A stretch of 64,000 nucleotides of DNA. Source: Brachynemurus nebulosus. Taxonomy: Eukaryota; Arthropoda; Insecta; Neuroptera; Myrmeleontidae. The position numbers were made by a program, and so were the translations under genes. The first letter of the stretch is position 1. Each line of letters begins with the position of its first letter. Location: positions 1,789,001 through 1,853,000 of the forward strand of contig JAPWDM010000021.1 in NCBI GenBank assembly GCA_035578155.1. Direction: 5' to 3'. The notes beneath the pieces were generated by a model that was not told the origin of the DNA, did not search any database, and saw only the letters and a program-made list of their open reading frames with translations. Below, piece after piece: positions 23,283-32,200 of this stretch.

Positions 23283-23664
23283 TTATAAATATTTATCACC
23301 ATCACCGTAATATTTATTATAAAGAAACTCCAAACATAAATGACCACATTTATAGGAATTGTAATCTTGATATTTATTATAATTGTATGTAATATTGTTT
23401 CCACTGAGGTAGCGAGCCACTTCAAACGGTGGTTTTAAATTACCAAAACTATCAAAATAATCTACCTGATTACCATTTTTCCAGTAACAGGTCCAATGAG
23501 TACCAGGTCCGGTAGAACTATCTAAATTTAAAATACCGCATTCATTATACCACGGTCCACGTTTGGGGTAAATTATCGCGCATAAATACACCACGAAAAT
23601 GGGGTAAATATTTCGCATATTTACGTAAATCTCTATCTGTTAGTGCCCGCTCGGGCAATTTCAT
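23283..23664 (-). CDS. Adenain-type cysteine protease, one frameshift
   Basis: The catalytic region is clear: GTHWTCYWKNG (His), YFDSFG (Asp), then YQDYNSYKCGHLC carrying the oxyanion Gln and nucleophile Cys of the adenovirus-type (C5) protease family. The likely true start is the ATG at 23664, which overlaps the PLA2-protein stop as TAATG and encodes KLPERALTDRDLRKYAKYLP in another frame. The two frames are separated by one extra base in a four-G run at 23565-23568. Its role would be maturation cleavage of capsid proteins. Cleavage-like G-x-G sites occur in the adjacent PLA2-domain protein. Confidence 0.85.
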
Positions 23665-24437
23665 TATAAGTTTTTTGGATACGGTTGCAAGTATAATCCT
23701 AATCCTTTTCTATATGGTTTTATATACAAACCCCGGCCATTACGTATAGCAATAGCCTCCATCGTTCGGTTATGGCGTTCACTTTCATTCAACTGTTTTT
23801 GTGCCGCTTTAGCATCATTAATAGCTTTCGCAATTCCAGATGCACCCCCGGCTAGCGCACCGGCTGCCGAAAGTGCCGCAAAAATTGGTAAAAGTGGTAG
23901 AACACCACCCGTTTTAGGTATTGGAATAATACGTGGTGTTTTAATTTTTTTACCCCTAGCTGCAACTTTAGCCGCTTTAAGAGCAAGCTTTACAGCATTA
24001 TTAATTGGTTCACGTTTTAATTTTTTAACAGTACCGCGTACACTTCTTCGCACTTGACCGAGTGTAGCCTTTTTGTTAACACCCATACCAAGTTTTACTT
24101 TAGCTTTCATTGCGTTTGTTACGGCCCACGCAGCAGCTTTTTCACCAAATTTTGCGTCTGAAGATTTAACTCGATCCCAGGCTGCGTTTGCTAAAATTAA
24201 ATCTGCCTTATGTCGATCAGAGAGATTTTTACTTTGCGAGTAAGCGATATCGTGTGCCTTACAAGCTTCGTCTAATTTATTGATGCCCGGATCACCTCTT
24301 GCTAATCTTTCTTGTAATTTTGTACCCGGTCCACAATACTGATAGCCAGGTATGTGAAGTTCAAATGGCAATTTGTTAATTAATGAATTAACAAGTCCAC
24401 GACCACTTCGTTGTTGTTGCCGGTTGTGACGTAACAT
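23664..24437 (-). CDS. PLA2-domain virion protein with hydrophobic C-terminal region
   Basis: The 257-residue protein holds a parvovirus-VP1-like phospholipase A2 core: a calcium-loop-like PGYQYCGPGT at residues 30-39 and the catalytic LDEACKAHDIAYS (His62-Asp63). Then come an Ala/Lys-rich basic part, a hydrophobic stretch at about 180-200 (LPLLPIFAALSAAGALAGG) and a tail with two copies of GRGLYIKPY/GLGLYLQPY. PLA2 domains of this type breach endosomal membranes in parvoviruses. Here a membrane-penetration or internal capsid role is inferred. SGRG near the N-terminus and NGRG near the C-terminus resemble adenain cleavage contexts. It has its own TATA box. Confidence 0.85.
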   Translation of the reverse strand: MLRHNRQQQRSGRGLVNSLINKLPFELHIPGYQYCGPGTKLQERLARGDPGINKLDEACKAHDIAYSQSKNLSDRHKADLILANAAWDRVKSSDAKFGEKAAAWAVTNAMKAKVKLGMGVNKKATLGQVRRSVRGTVKKLKREPINNAVKLALKAAKVAARGKKIKTPRIIPIPKTGGVLPLLPIFAALSAAGALAGGASGIAKAINDAKAAQKQLNESERHNRTMEAIAIRNGRGLYIKPYRKGLGLYLQPYPKNL

Positions 24438-24470
24438 TAGAACTGAATGTTAATAAAATTTGATTCGAGC

Positions 24471-24478
24471 TATTTATA
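24471..24478 (-). promoter_or_regulatory. TATA box for the PLA2-protein/capsid cluster
   Basis: TATAAATA on the minus strand, 34 bases before the start codon at 24437. Downstream genes of the cluster overlap or nearly abut, so this may be the main promoter for the whole capsid block. Confidence 0.5.
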
Positions 24479-24773
24479 GATTCATGAAAAATTGAAATGA
24501 ATCAATTTCATGAACAGCTAATTTACAATTTTGATCACTTTCAATCAAATAAATCCTCTTTTTACAACAATTAGAAATTATAATACATAGATGCATAATA
24601 TCATCCTTTTCAATATGATTAAAAGTTATTGACAACAATGGTTCATCAGAATCGTTAAACCATTTAATTTCATTGTTGTCGGTAACTTGTGGATCACTGC
24701 AACAATTAAATTCATTGTTGACGAGTATACATTCAAGACCTAAGGTGCGCCAATCCACGCTGTAGTGATTCAT
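24474..24773 (-). CDS. Hypothetical Polinton protein, 99 aa
   Basis: The start is taken at the ATG at 24773 (MNHYSVDWRTLGLECIL). The longer open frame upstream overlaps the ATPase start and runs through the promoter. The protein is acidic and cysteine-containing (FNCCSDPQ, IISNCCKKRIY), without membrane segments or motifs I know. It is divergent to the packaging ATPase gene and shares with it a compact two-way promoter, so the two are probably co-expressed. No function is claimed. Confidence 0.6.
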   Translation of the reverse strand: MNHYSVDWRTLGLECILVNNEFNCCSDPQVTDNNEIKWFNDSDEPLLSITFNHIEKDDIMHLCIIISNCCKKRIYLIESDQNCKLAVHEIDSFQFFMNL

Positions 24774-24838
24774 GATGACTACTGCGCGTAAGTATATAAG
24801 GGGGTTAGCGCTTATATAATAAATCAGTAGCGTTAAAA
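24774..24838. promoter_or_regulatory. Symmetric bidirectional promoter
   Basis: The 65-base gap between two divergent genes holds TATATAAG on the plus strand (24793-24800) and the same octamer on the minus strand (24811-24818). Each lies 38-39 bases before its start codon (24839 and 24773). This predicts very short 5' leaders. Confidence 0.65.
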
Positions 24839-25531
24839 ATGCGTTTCGTAAAACAAGATGTTGAACTGCCAATCAAAAATATGGATTTTGTATCAACCAC
24901 ATTAGCTGAAAAAAAGCATGGCCCCTTATTACCGAATAGTATAAGATGTATAATCTCTGGTCCTTCGGGGTGTGGCAAGACTAGCATTTTATTAAATTTA
25001 TTAGAACATCCGAATGGATTAAGTTTTGAAAATATTTATCTCTATTCAAAATCACTCTGTCAACCAAAGTATGAGTATCTGAAACGCGTTCTCAAACCAA
25101 TAAGGGGTTTAGGATATTTGACTTTTTCTAATAATGATGATGTTATAGCACGAGAAGATGTAAAAAATAATTCAATTTTTATATTTGACGATGTTGCTAC
25201 GGATAAACAAAATAATATTAGAGCATATTTCAGTATGGGGCGTCATAAAGATGTTTCAGTCTTCTATCTTTGTCAGACATACAGTTTCATACCAAAACAA
25301 TTACTTAGGGATAATGCTAATTTAATAGTTTTATTTAAACAAGATTTGACTAATATCAAACACGTTTTCCAAGAACATGTAGGTAGTGACATGTCATTCG
25401 GTCAGTTCAAAGAAATTTGCAATGAATGTTGGCGTGAAAGGTTCAACTTTTTGGTTATAGATAAAGACAGTGAGTTGAATAGCGGAAGGTATCGTAAAAA
25501 TTTCGATATCTTTATTCAAATTAAAAACTGA
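24839..25531 (+). CDS. FtsK/HerA (A32-like) genome-packaging ATPase
   Basis: A 230-residue protein with Walker A GPSGCGKTS at residues 41-49 and Walker B SIFIFDDVA at about 112-120, followed by a FYLCQTYSFIP sensor-like segment and LFKQD. This is the layout of the A32-type packaging ATPase of Polintons, poxviruses and relatives, which pumps the DNA genome into the preformed capsid. The frame is intact and of usual length for the family. It starts 39 bases after a strong TATA box. Confidence 0.9.
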   Translation: MRFVKQDVELPIKNMDFVSTTLAEKKHGPLLPNSIRCIISGPSGCGKTSILLNLLEHPNGLSFENIYLYSKSLCQPKYEYLKRVLKPIRGLGYLTFSNNDDVIAREDVKNNSIFIFDDVATDKQNNIRAYFSMGRHKDVSVFYLCQTYSFIPKQLLRDNANLIVLFKQDLTNIKHVFQEHVGSDMSFGQFKEICNECWRERFNFLVIDKDSELNSGRYRKNFDIFIQIKN

Positions 25532-25870
25532 TCAATAACATATAGATTATTTCTATATGAAATACCATTGTGTTTCGAACCGAAATAGACTAACTCATTT
25601 TACCATTTACATATAGTTCATTGCTAGATGATACTATACTTACTCAGCATCAATATTCAAATACTTGCCCCTGAATATAGGCAATTACACTGCGTTGCCA
25701 AGTGGCCCCATACCTACTGATGCAGTGCGGTTGGACCGAAATAGTGTGCGGTTCGACCGAAATCTCTGTTCAGTTCATCAATTCGGTTCGAAAAAGCTAT
25801 AAAATGGCTGTGTACACGTTCACACTGCACATTTGCTAGTAAACTGTAATAGCATAAGCACGCATACACT
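25532..25870. promoter_or_regulatory. Intergenic region with TATA box
   Basis: No gene. 25665-25717 (CTGAATATAGGCAATTACAC, then TTGCCAAGTGGCCCCATACC) is conserved near 56515-56568 in the second Polinton. A TATAAAAT box at 25798-25805 stands 66 bases before the next start codon. Repeated GTGCGGTT(C/G)GACCGAAAT units precede it (25727-25763), which may be regulatory. Confidence 0.5.
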
Positions 25871-26866
25871 ATGGATAGCGAACGGGAGCTAAAACGAAAA
25901 ATCATCAATGCTACAAAATCTATACGCGCCAAACACCGTGCGCTCAAAGATAGTCAGTTTAAACGAGAGAAAAATTTACAAGAATCATTTAAGCCAATAA
26001 CGGAGCCACTTAAGGAACTAGCTGCTGAAATAAGAAACGAACCAATAAAAAGTTTCTTGCTTAAAGATGAAAAACCTAAAATTAAAAAAGCACGTTTTTC
26101 AACCGATTCTGATGTCGATATAAAGTCACATTTTCTTAGTAATGATAATAATGATGATGATACTGAGATATTTAGGTCAACGCTTATGGAACAAAGTAGT
26201 CAACCTACAACAAGTCAACCTACAGCAACACCTTATGTGATGGAACAAAGTAGTCAACCTACAGCAAAACCCTATGTTGGTGCACTAGCTGAAAAATATC
26301 TCACGTTAGCAACCACACGTAGAGCTAAAAGAACCCTTGATCGTACCTATGGACCGCGTATAGATGAGCGAACAAATAAATGGATGATTGGTAATTCTGA
26401 ATTGGATATAATTGATGATAATTTTATTATTAACAACATCGTTTACCCCGGTACTGAAGGTCTCTTTGAGTTAATGTTTAAAAAATATCCAAATCATCAT
26501 GTATACACAGAGTCGGATTTAGATACTTATAAGACCATTTTAAAAAGTACTAATGCGCATAAAAGAAGTTATAATATTAATGCACCAGTTAATTCAAATC
26601 AAAGTTATAAGTATAGAATAATTATAAAAAAACTTTTTCCATCATCACCAAGGTACACGTCAACACCCAAACGACAACCAACCGGTTCCGGTTTAATGCA
26701 TTATGATGCTAATCAAACGATTGATTATCGTTATTGGAATGATATAGATGAACTTATCGATAGGCTAATATTATTGGTTGCATCACAGCAAGCTGGACAC
26801 ACCAATCATCAAAATGAGATACAAGCCATTTTAGAGGAATTGCGCGAGGCTGATGTAATAGAATAA
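25871..26866 (+). CDS. Polinton-specific conserved protein (331 aa)
   Basis: N-terminal about 60 residues are a charged helix (SERELKRKIINATKSIRAKH, later SFKPITEPLKELA). A disordered acidic linker follows, with a short repeat (MEQSSQPT...), then a folded domain (TYGPRIDERTNKWMIGNSEL, GTEGLFELMFKKYP, NAHKRSYN). The C-terminal module (DIDELIDRL...IQAILEELREADVIE) is the part found twice in the second Polinton's gene at 55394. I recognise it as a recurring accessory protein of insect Polintons, but its function is unknown to me. It heads a rightward run of fibre-like protein and integrase. Confidence 0.65.
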   Translation: MDSERELKRKIINATKSIRAKHRALKDSQFKREKNLQESFKPITEPLKELAAEIRNEPIKSFLLKDEKPKIKKARFSTDSDVDIKSHFLSNDNNDDDTEIFRSTLMEQSSQPTTSQPTATPYVMEQSSQPTAKPYVGALAEKYLTLATTRRAKRTLDRTYGPRIDERTNKWMIGNSELDIIDDNFIINNIVYPGTEGLFELMFKKYPNHHVYTESDLDTYKTILKSTNAHKRSYNINAPVNSNQSYKYRIIIKKLFPSSPRYTSTPKRQPTGSGLMHYDANQTIDYRYWNDIDELIDRLILLVASQQAGHTNHQNEIQAILEELREADVIE

Positions 26867-26904
26867 ATACAGGTGATCAACCTGATTAGATAGTCATTTC
26901 AAAC

Positions 26905-27321
26905 ATGAGCGTTGACAAATTCGGTCGATTCAGCAGTGGTGGAAAAGCCGCTTCCATTAATTTAACAACGAATGGTGATTACGATATGAAAGGTAAACGT
27001 CTGATAAACGTTCGCACACCTAAACATAAAGCTGATGCTATTAACTTGGCTTTTCTTAATGAAGCGCTTGCTAAAATTTCGGACGGTATGACAACACTTG
27101 AAAATTCACATAAACAATTTGAATCAATTGTGACCGCAAAACTTAGTCATTTGGAGAACATGGATAATGAGTTGAAAATGGTAATGGAAACTATTGCAAA
27201 TGCGGTATTTAAAGAGGAATTTCACGTTAAATTTAAGCAATTAGAAAATAAAATACAATTTATTTCGAACCTATATAAGCAACTCACTGTAAATACCATG
27301 CCAACAGTTCAAGATGAGTAA
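26905..27321 (+). CDS. Fibre/spike-like coiled-coil protein (138 aa)
   Basis: Residues 1-60 read FGRFSSGGKAASINLTTNGD, then YDMKGKRLINVRTP and KADAINLAFLNEAL. This repeats the logic of phage tail-fibre and adenovirus-like shaft segments, in which 'DMxGkrIxNVxxP...DAvNxxfl' leads into a trimeric coiled coil. The remaining about 75 residues are heptad-like helices without a knob domain. I infer a short trimeric vertex spike or its adaptor. Known family: Polinton accessory proteins; experimental evidence is not known to me. Its last 8 bases overlap the integrase start. Confidence 0.6.
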   Translation: MSVDKFGRFSSGGKAASINLTTNGDYDMKGKRLINVRTPKHKADAINLAFLNEALAKISDGMTTLENSHKQFESIVTAKLSHLENMDNELKMVMETIANAVFKEEFHVKFKQLENKIQFISNLYKQLTVNTMPTVQDE

Positions 27322-28240
27322 AGTTAAAGAACAAGTTGTAAGCGAATTACACAAACCGGCTCGTAAAAATTTCAAAAGGCGTCGTGTTATAACTAAGGGT
27401 ATCGATGATTTATGGCAGGCTGATCTTGTTGAAATGGGTGCTTATGCGAAAGAAAATCATGGATATAGGTACCTGTTGACAGCTATTGACACATTTTCGA
27501 AGTATGCTTGGACTGTACCGGTAAAAGATAAATCTGGAGCGCTTGTTACTGCTGCCATGGAATCAATATTCAAACAGAGCAAGCGCACACCGACGCACCT
27601 TCAAACAGACGACGGCCGAGAATTTTTTAATACTAACTTTAAGGCGTTAATGGAAAAACATAATATTAATCATTACTCTACGTATAGTACGTTAAAAGCT
27701 TCAATCGTTGAACGTTTTAATCGTACCATTAAGAATAAACTTTGGCGTGCTTTTTCTCTAAACGGTAATGATAAATGGTTGCAATTAATTAACGATTTAG
27801 TTGATGAATATAATAGAACAAAGCATCGTACAATCAAAATGGCACCACGAGATGTCACTGCTGATAATGAGGCATATTTATTATCTAATGTATACAGTAA
27901 TATAAAAATTGCTGGTGCAGCCAAGTATAAAATTAACGACTTTGTTCGAATTAGTAAATTTAAATCAATCTTTGAAAAAGGCTACACACCGAATTGGTCT
28001 ACGGAAATTTTTAAAATCGTCAAAGTTAAACATACAAATCCGGTCACATATCTACTTGAAGATATCAATCAACGGCCTATCCGAGGCAGCTTTTACGAGT
28101 ATGAACTACAGAAAGTTAAATATCCTGATGTGTACCTCATGGAACGAATTCTGAAGAAACGTGATGGGAAAGTATTGGTCAAGTGGCTTGGTTTCCCATC
28201 GGATAACAACAGCTGGATTCAAGAATCTGATATTGTTTAA
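27314..28240 (+). CDS. Polinton integrase with C-terminal chromodomain
   Basis: A 308-residue retroviral-type integrase that would insert the element at the 6-bp duplicated target. The catalytic core runs about residues 30-150: LWQADLVEM (first Asp), LQTDDGREF (second Asp, about residue 98) and SIVERFNRTIK (Glu about 35 residues later). A basic strand-rich domain (YKINDFVRISKFK) follows, then a chromodomain at about 276-308 (ERILKKRDGKVLVKWLGF...NSWIQESDI), which could steer insertion to marked chromatin. No N-terminal HHCC finger is visible. The frame is intact. Confidence 0.93.
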   Translation: MSKVKEQVVSELHKPARKNFKRRRVITKGIDDLWQADLVEMGAYAKENHGYRYLLTAIDTFSKYAWTVPVKDKSGALVTAAMESIFKQSKRTPTHLQTDDGREFFNTNFKALMEKHNINHYSTYSTLKASIVERFNRTIKNKLWRAFSLNGNDKWLQLINDLVDEYNRTKHRTIKMAPRDVTADNEAYLLSNVYSNIKIAGAAKYKINDFVRISKFKSIFEKGYTPNWSTEIFKIVKVKHTNPVTYLLEDINQRPIRGSFYEYELQKVKYPDVYLMERILKKRDGKVLVKWLGFPSDNNSWIQESDIV

Positions 28241-28469
28241 ATAATATATTTTTTGATAATCTGTAATATAAAAGGGTTTTTTTCAAATAAATAACACATA
28301 TATGTAAATAATTATTGTTCTTTATTTTTAAAATATAAGTATGAATACAAAATATTTTCACAATAAATGTATATGTAATATTTTTTACAATAAATGTTTT
28401 GTATATGAAATATTTTTTTTTTTTTTTTACAATAAATGTATATGAAATATTTTTTACAATAAATAAATA
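28241..28469. repeat. Shared 3' region with tandem AATAAA units
   Basis: This gap between the convergent integrase and 251-aa genes holds four to five imperfect copies of a TTTTTTACAATAAATGTATATG-like unit (28345-28465). Each copy contributes AATAAA on the plus strand. It probably serves as the polyadenylation region for the rightward genes; TTTATT on the other side could serve the leftward ones. Confidence 0.6.
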
Positions 28470-29225
28470 TTAAAAATTGTATGATTTGTTTATATATTCA
28501 ATAACACCCGAACGTAATTGTTTCATGTTTTCAGGTAACTGATCCCATACTTGACAAATTCGTTGTGCATATTCGGGTATCATATATGCATACAGATGTT
28601 GCACCCAAATATCATATTTCAATAGTTGTTTTGTTAAGTATAATAACATATCGAAATTTCTGACTTTTGTATACAAATAAGGATGAGTCAGAAATATGTC
28701 TTCAACGTGTGAAATCCGTGTTGCAAATGTCAATGGTTCACCAACAGGCGGTTGAAAGTTTTCCTCCATTTTCACGCCATTCTTGCACATTTCACAGCGA
28801 ATTTTCAAACCAGGTGGTCCATCAATATGATCTTGTTGCCATGGTCGATTATAATGTTCAAAACATGGTTCACATTCTTGAAACATGGCTCGATAATCGG
28901 ATGGTAACCAAATCCAGGCGCGTTGTATGATTTTCGCACCATAACTTTTCAGCACATTCAAACTGATCCACTTGTAGATTTGAAGAAATGTTTCCAAAGT
29001 CAGTTCGTTCAGTAGCATTGGTTCACGTTCGAAAAATTCACCAATTGAAACATCCATTTTATCCCACTCCATTGATTCCGGTTCAGACAATTTCAAATTT
29101 TGCATTTTTACAATAGCATCAATTGTTTTTTCGTAGGTATCAACCCGTTTACGTAGTTTATCCAGTTCACTTGAAAATATTTGTAGCCGTTTCCAGTAAG
29201 CCGATGATGACGATGCCATTTCCAC
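28470..29225 (-). CDS. Polinton accessory protein with CxxC pairs (251 aa)
   Basis: It starts 8 bases after the polymerase stop. The N-terminus has a coiled-coil-like helix (LQIFSSELDKLRKRVDTYEKTI). The centre carries a potential zinc site formed by CEPCFEHYN and CEMCKNG about 30 residues later. The rest is helical and Trp/Tyr-rich. I do not recognise a function. Position directly behind polB suggests co-transcription with it and possibly a replication-linked role, such as DNA binding or an accessory factor. Confidence 0.6.
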   Translation of the reverse strand: MEMASSSSAYWKRLQIFSSELDKLRKRVDTYEKTIDAIVKMQNLKLSEPESMEWDKMDVSIGEFFEREPMLLNELTLETFLQIYKWISLNVLKSYGAKIIQRAWIWLPSDYRAMFQECEPCFEHYNRPWQQDHIDGPPGLKIRCEMCKNGVKMEENFQPPVGEPLTFATRISHVEDIFLTHPYLYTKVRNFDMLLYLTKQLLKYDIWVQHLYAYMIPEYAQRICQVWDQLPENMKQLRSGVIEYINKSYNF

Positions 29226-29232
29226 TTGCGTA

Positions 29233-32200
29233 CTAATTTAATGAGTAATCTCCCCATGCTAAAGTATCCGTTTCCCCCTCCACAATATATCGTTTCGTAT
29301 CGTACGGGCTGAGCGCCACCTTGTTCTGAGTTACACTATACACGTTATGTTTTTTCGATTGTATCAGGTTTTGTTGTCGGTTTATGATTGTATTGTGTTT
29401 TAGACAGTCCACGTAATCGTTGAAAGTTATCGTTTTCTTAACCACAGAGTTCTTTACACCTTTCGCTTTCTTCGTGTGATCCTCGCCGTCCACTTGACAA
29501 CTATACATTTTTGACCTTAAACCCACAAATTTTGTAAAGATTCGACCATTTAGCTCATCCTTCATTAACCCGGGTATTTTTTTATTTAGTCTAGGCATGT
29601 TATATTGATTATCCGCGTTGTAATCCGACGTATCGAAGTATTGAATATCTCGTTTCATTATTTCGTAAATATCTGAGCATTTTATCTCGTAAACCAATGA
29701 ATCGGTATCCGTGTAGAGTAATTTGCTGTTGTTCCCGAACGTTGGCTGTATGTAGTTGTAATGAAAATCGTAGACACATGTTTTCGAAATATCCAGAATT
29801 GCTTGCCCGACGTATATTGGTTTGTTCATAAACACTTCCGTTTTTCGTAGTTCGACTGCAATAAGATTCTCGTCAAACATGGTGCGGCTGTGGAAATTCG
29901 GTTTTGCTATCATAACTTCCGCACCATATCGTCCATACCATTTCGTTAACAATTTCACAATCGAGTGTTTCCGTACGTTTTCCATCGTTTTCCCGAAGAC
30001 CGCGTTGTTGAGTAGCTTGTAGAGATTTTTCTCGAATTCGTTTCCCGCCGTTTGTCTTAGAGCTGTATTCAAGTCGATGTAGGATTTAAGCCATGGTGAT
30101 TGATCGAATTGTAGCACTCTATGTATTTTCTTTAATTTCATCCCGTGTTGTAGACATTGTTTCAGATTCCGATAGTGTATCACGTATTTCTGTTTGTTGT
30201 ATAGCGTTGCCAGTAACATTTCCTGTTTAGTACCGGGTGCACACATTCTCTCTGGACATAATGGTAAATCGTTGTGTTTATCGTGCAGTTCTCTCGGGTA
30301 TTCCAAATCCACTTCCAGTAAATATCCTATTGGTGAATCATCAGGTATTTGTTGAACATCTATCTCGGTATTATCCATCCATTTGAAATTTCCCGTTGGT
30401 AAGTATTGTGACATTGCCCATCCATATAAGTTGTTCACGTCATAGTACATCAGGTATTTTGATTCCTCGTCCGGATCGTAGGTGTTCATATATTTATTGT
30501 TTGCTGTCGCGTATCGGTTACTACACTGGCTCAATCCACCTCGAATACCACGTTCAATGAATAATAATTGGTCCACATCAGATATCAGTTCTAACTCTAC
30601 TTTTGTATATTTTAAGGCTGCATCCCACGTAAGTCCCGGCGTCGTGTAGTAATGAGCAGGATCCAATCCGTGTGTGCGCATGCACGTATCTCGAAAATTC
30701 TCGAAAACATCCGCGAGTAGTAGTATGTCCGTTTTCATATATAAATCTGAGTATTCTCCAAGTGTCTGTATGTTGAACGTGTTCCAAACTTGTTGTGCGT
30801 GTGTATAGTCATCCATGGTAATATCGTTATCGTTCAGTTGATTGTAGAATTTCTCCCGTGATGGTAAACATGTTTCTTCCAATTTATCCCAGCTAGATAT
30901 GTAGTCGTATGGAAAAACACCTTTGCGCGTAAGTAATTTGTAGTCGGTATCCGGAAATTGTGATTTAACTATGTTGAACTCGTTGAGATATGAAGATAAT
31001 TTATCCAGACTTGATGCCATAAATCTAAAAGAGTCGATGAATCTAAATGTAATTTCGCTGCCCGTAACATGTTTAGTGAATGCAATATATCGTTCCTTGT
31101 TGATTGGTAGTAAGTCGACACGTCCCTCGAATGCTGTTGCTATATCCTTTATTACGAAATGTGCATCATAACCACTCAAGTTGTGGAATACAACAGGAAT
31201 CATATGAAAATCCTTATAATTCAAGTTGCATCCCTTGTGCGCAGGTCCATTGTATTCGCCGGTGAAGTGGTTATGATCACGAACCACAATATCCTCAGGT
31301 TTGAATGGTTTCTCACAGATGTGGCACCCGGTACTTCGTTGTTTAAGTTGCTGTTGTTCCTCTGGTGTTAACTCATTCATTGGTATTATGTTGTCATATA
31401 TGGGTTCCAAGATATTTTCACGTAACGTTGCCAGTTCTTCCGCGAACCATTTTTCGCAATTTGGCCCGCGGTATGATCGATAGTAGCTTAACTGGTTGTT
31501 GTAGGAGCAGTGAAAGTAGTAACCGATACTGTATGCCCGATGTTGTTGATACGTTGTCGTGTTTTTCCGATTTTCGTTATCCGTCACAGGTTGTAGGAAT
31601 GATTCCACGTCCGCGTAAATTATAAATGGAACACGTTTCTTGTTGCTGTAGTTCTTGAATGATATGTATTTGCTTTTCCCTTCTGGCATTATCACCCGAC
31701 AGTTGTTCATGTTCACGCAGTCTTCCGTATGTTTGATCAGTTTATCTACTGTGCGAAAGTAATTTAAGCATCGATCACAGATATATTTTTTCCCGTCACG
31801 TTTTGATAATTGTCTTGATACAAGTCGCGATAAGTCCTTAATCCAGCAGAAATGGTAGCGTAAATCTTGATCGTTGTCCTGTTCGTTGTCTTCATCCTCG
31901 TAATACTCGTTCTGGATCATTAAAAGGTTTATGTGGTTTTGTTTCTTCTCTCTCGTTAGCGCAGCAGGTACGGTTTCGAAATGTCCATTTTGTTTTTTTA
32001 GTATAAACACGTTGACTGATATTGTTGGATTCTGTTTCTCGAATTTGCTCACTTGCTGAATTGTCATTGGAAATTGTATCCCGTCTAAATTTAGCACCGT
32101 TGAGTAGTGTGATACGCTGATGTTCTTTTAGCACAATTTCGATCTGCTGGATAAAGTGCAGATACCACTGCCCACGCGAAACAGGCGTCATCGTTGAAGT

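Noticed and set aside
22526..23425. 299-codon version of the penton gene starting at 23425
   Set aside because: The first 54-63 codons overlap the protease coding region in another frame and are low-complexity Ile/Val; the ATG at 23236 (or 23263) is the credible start.
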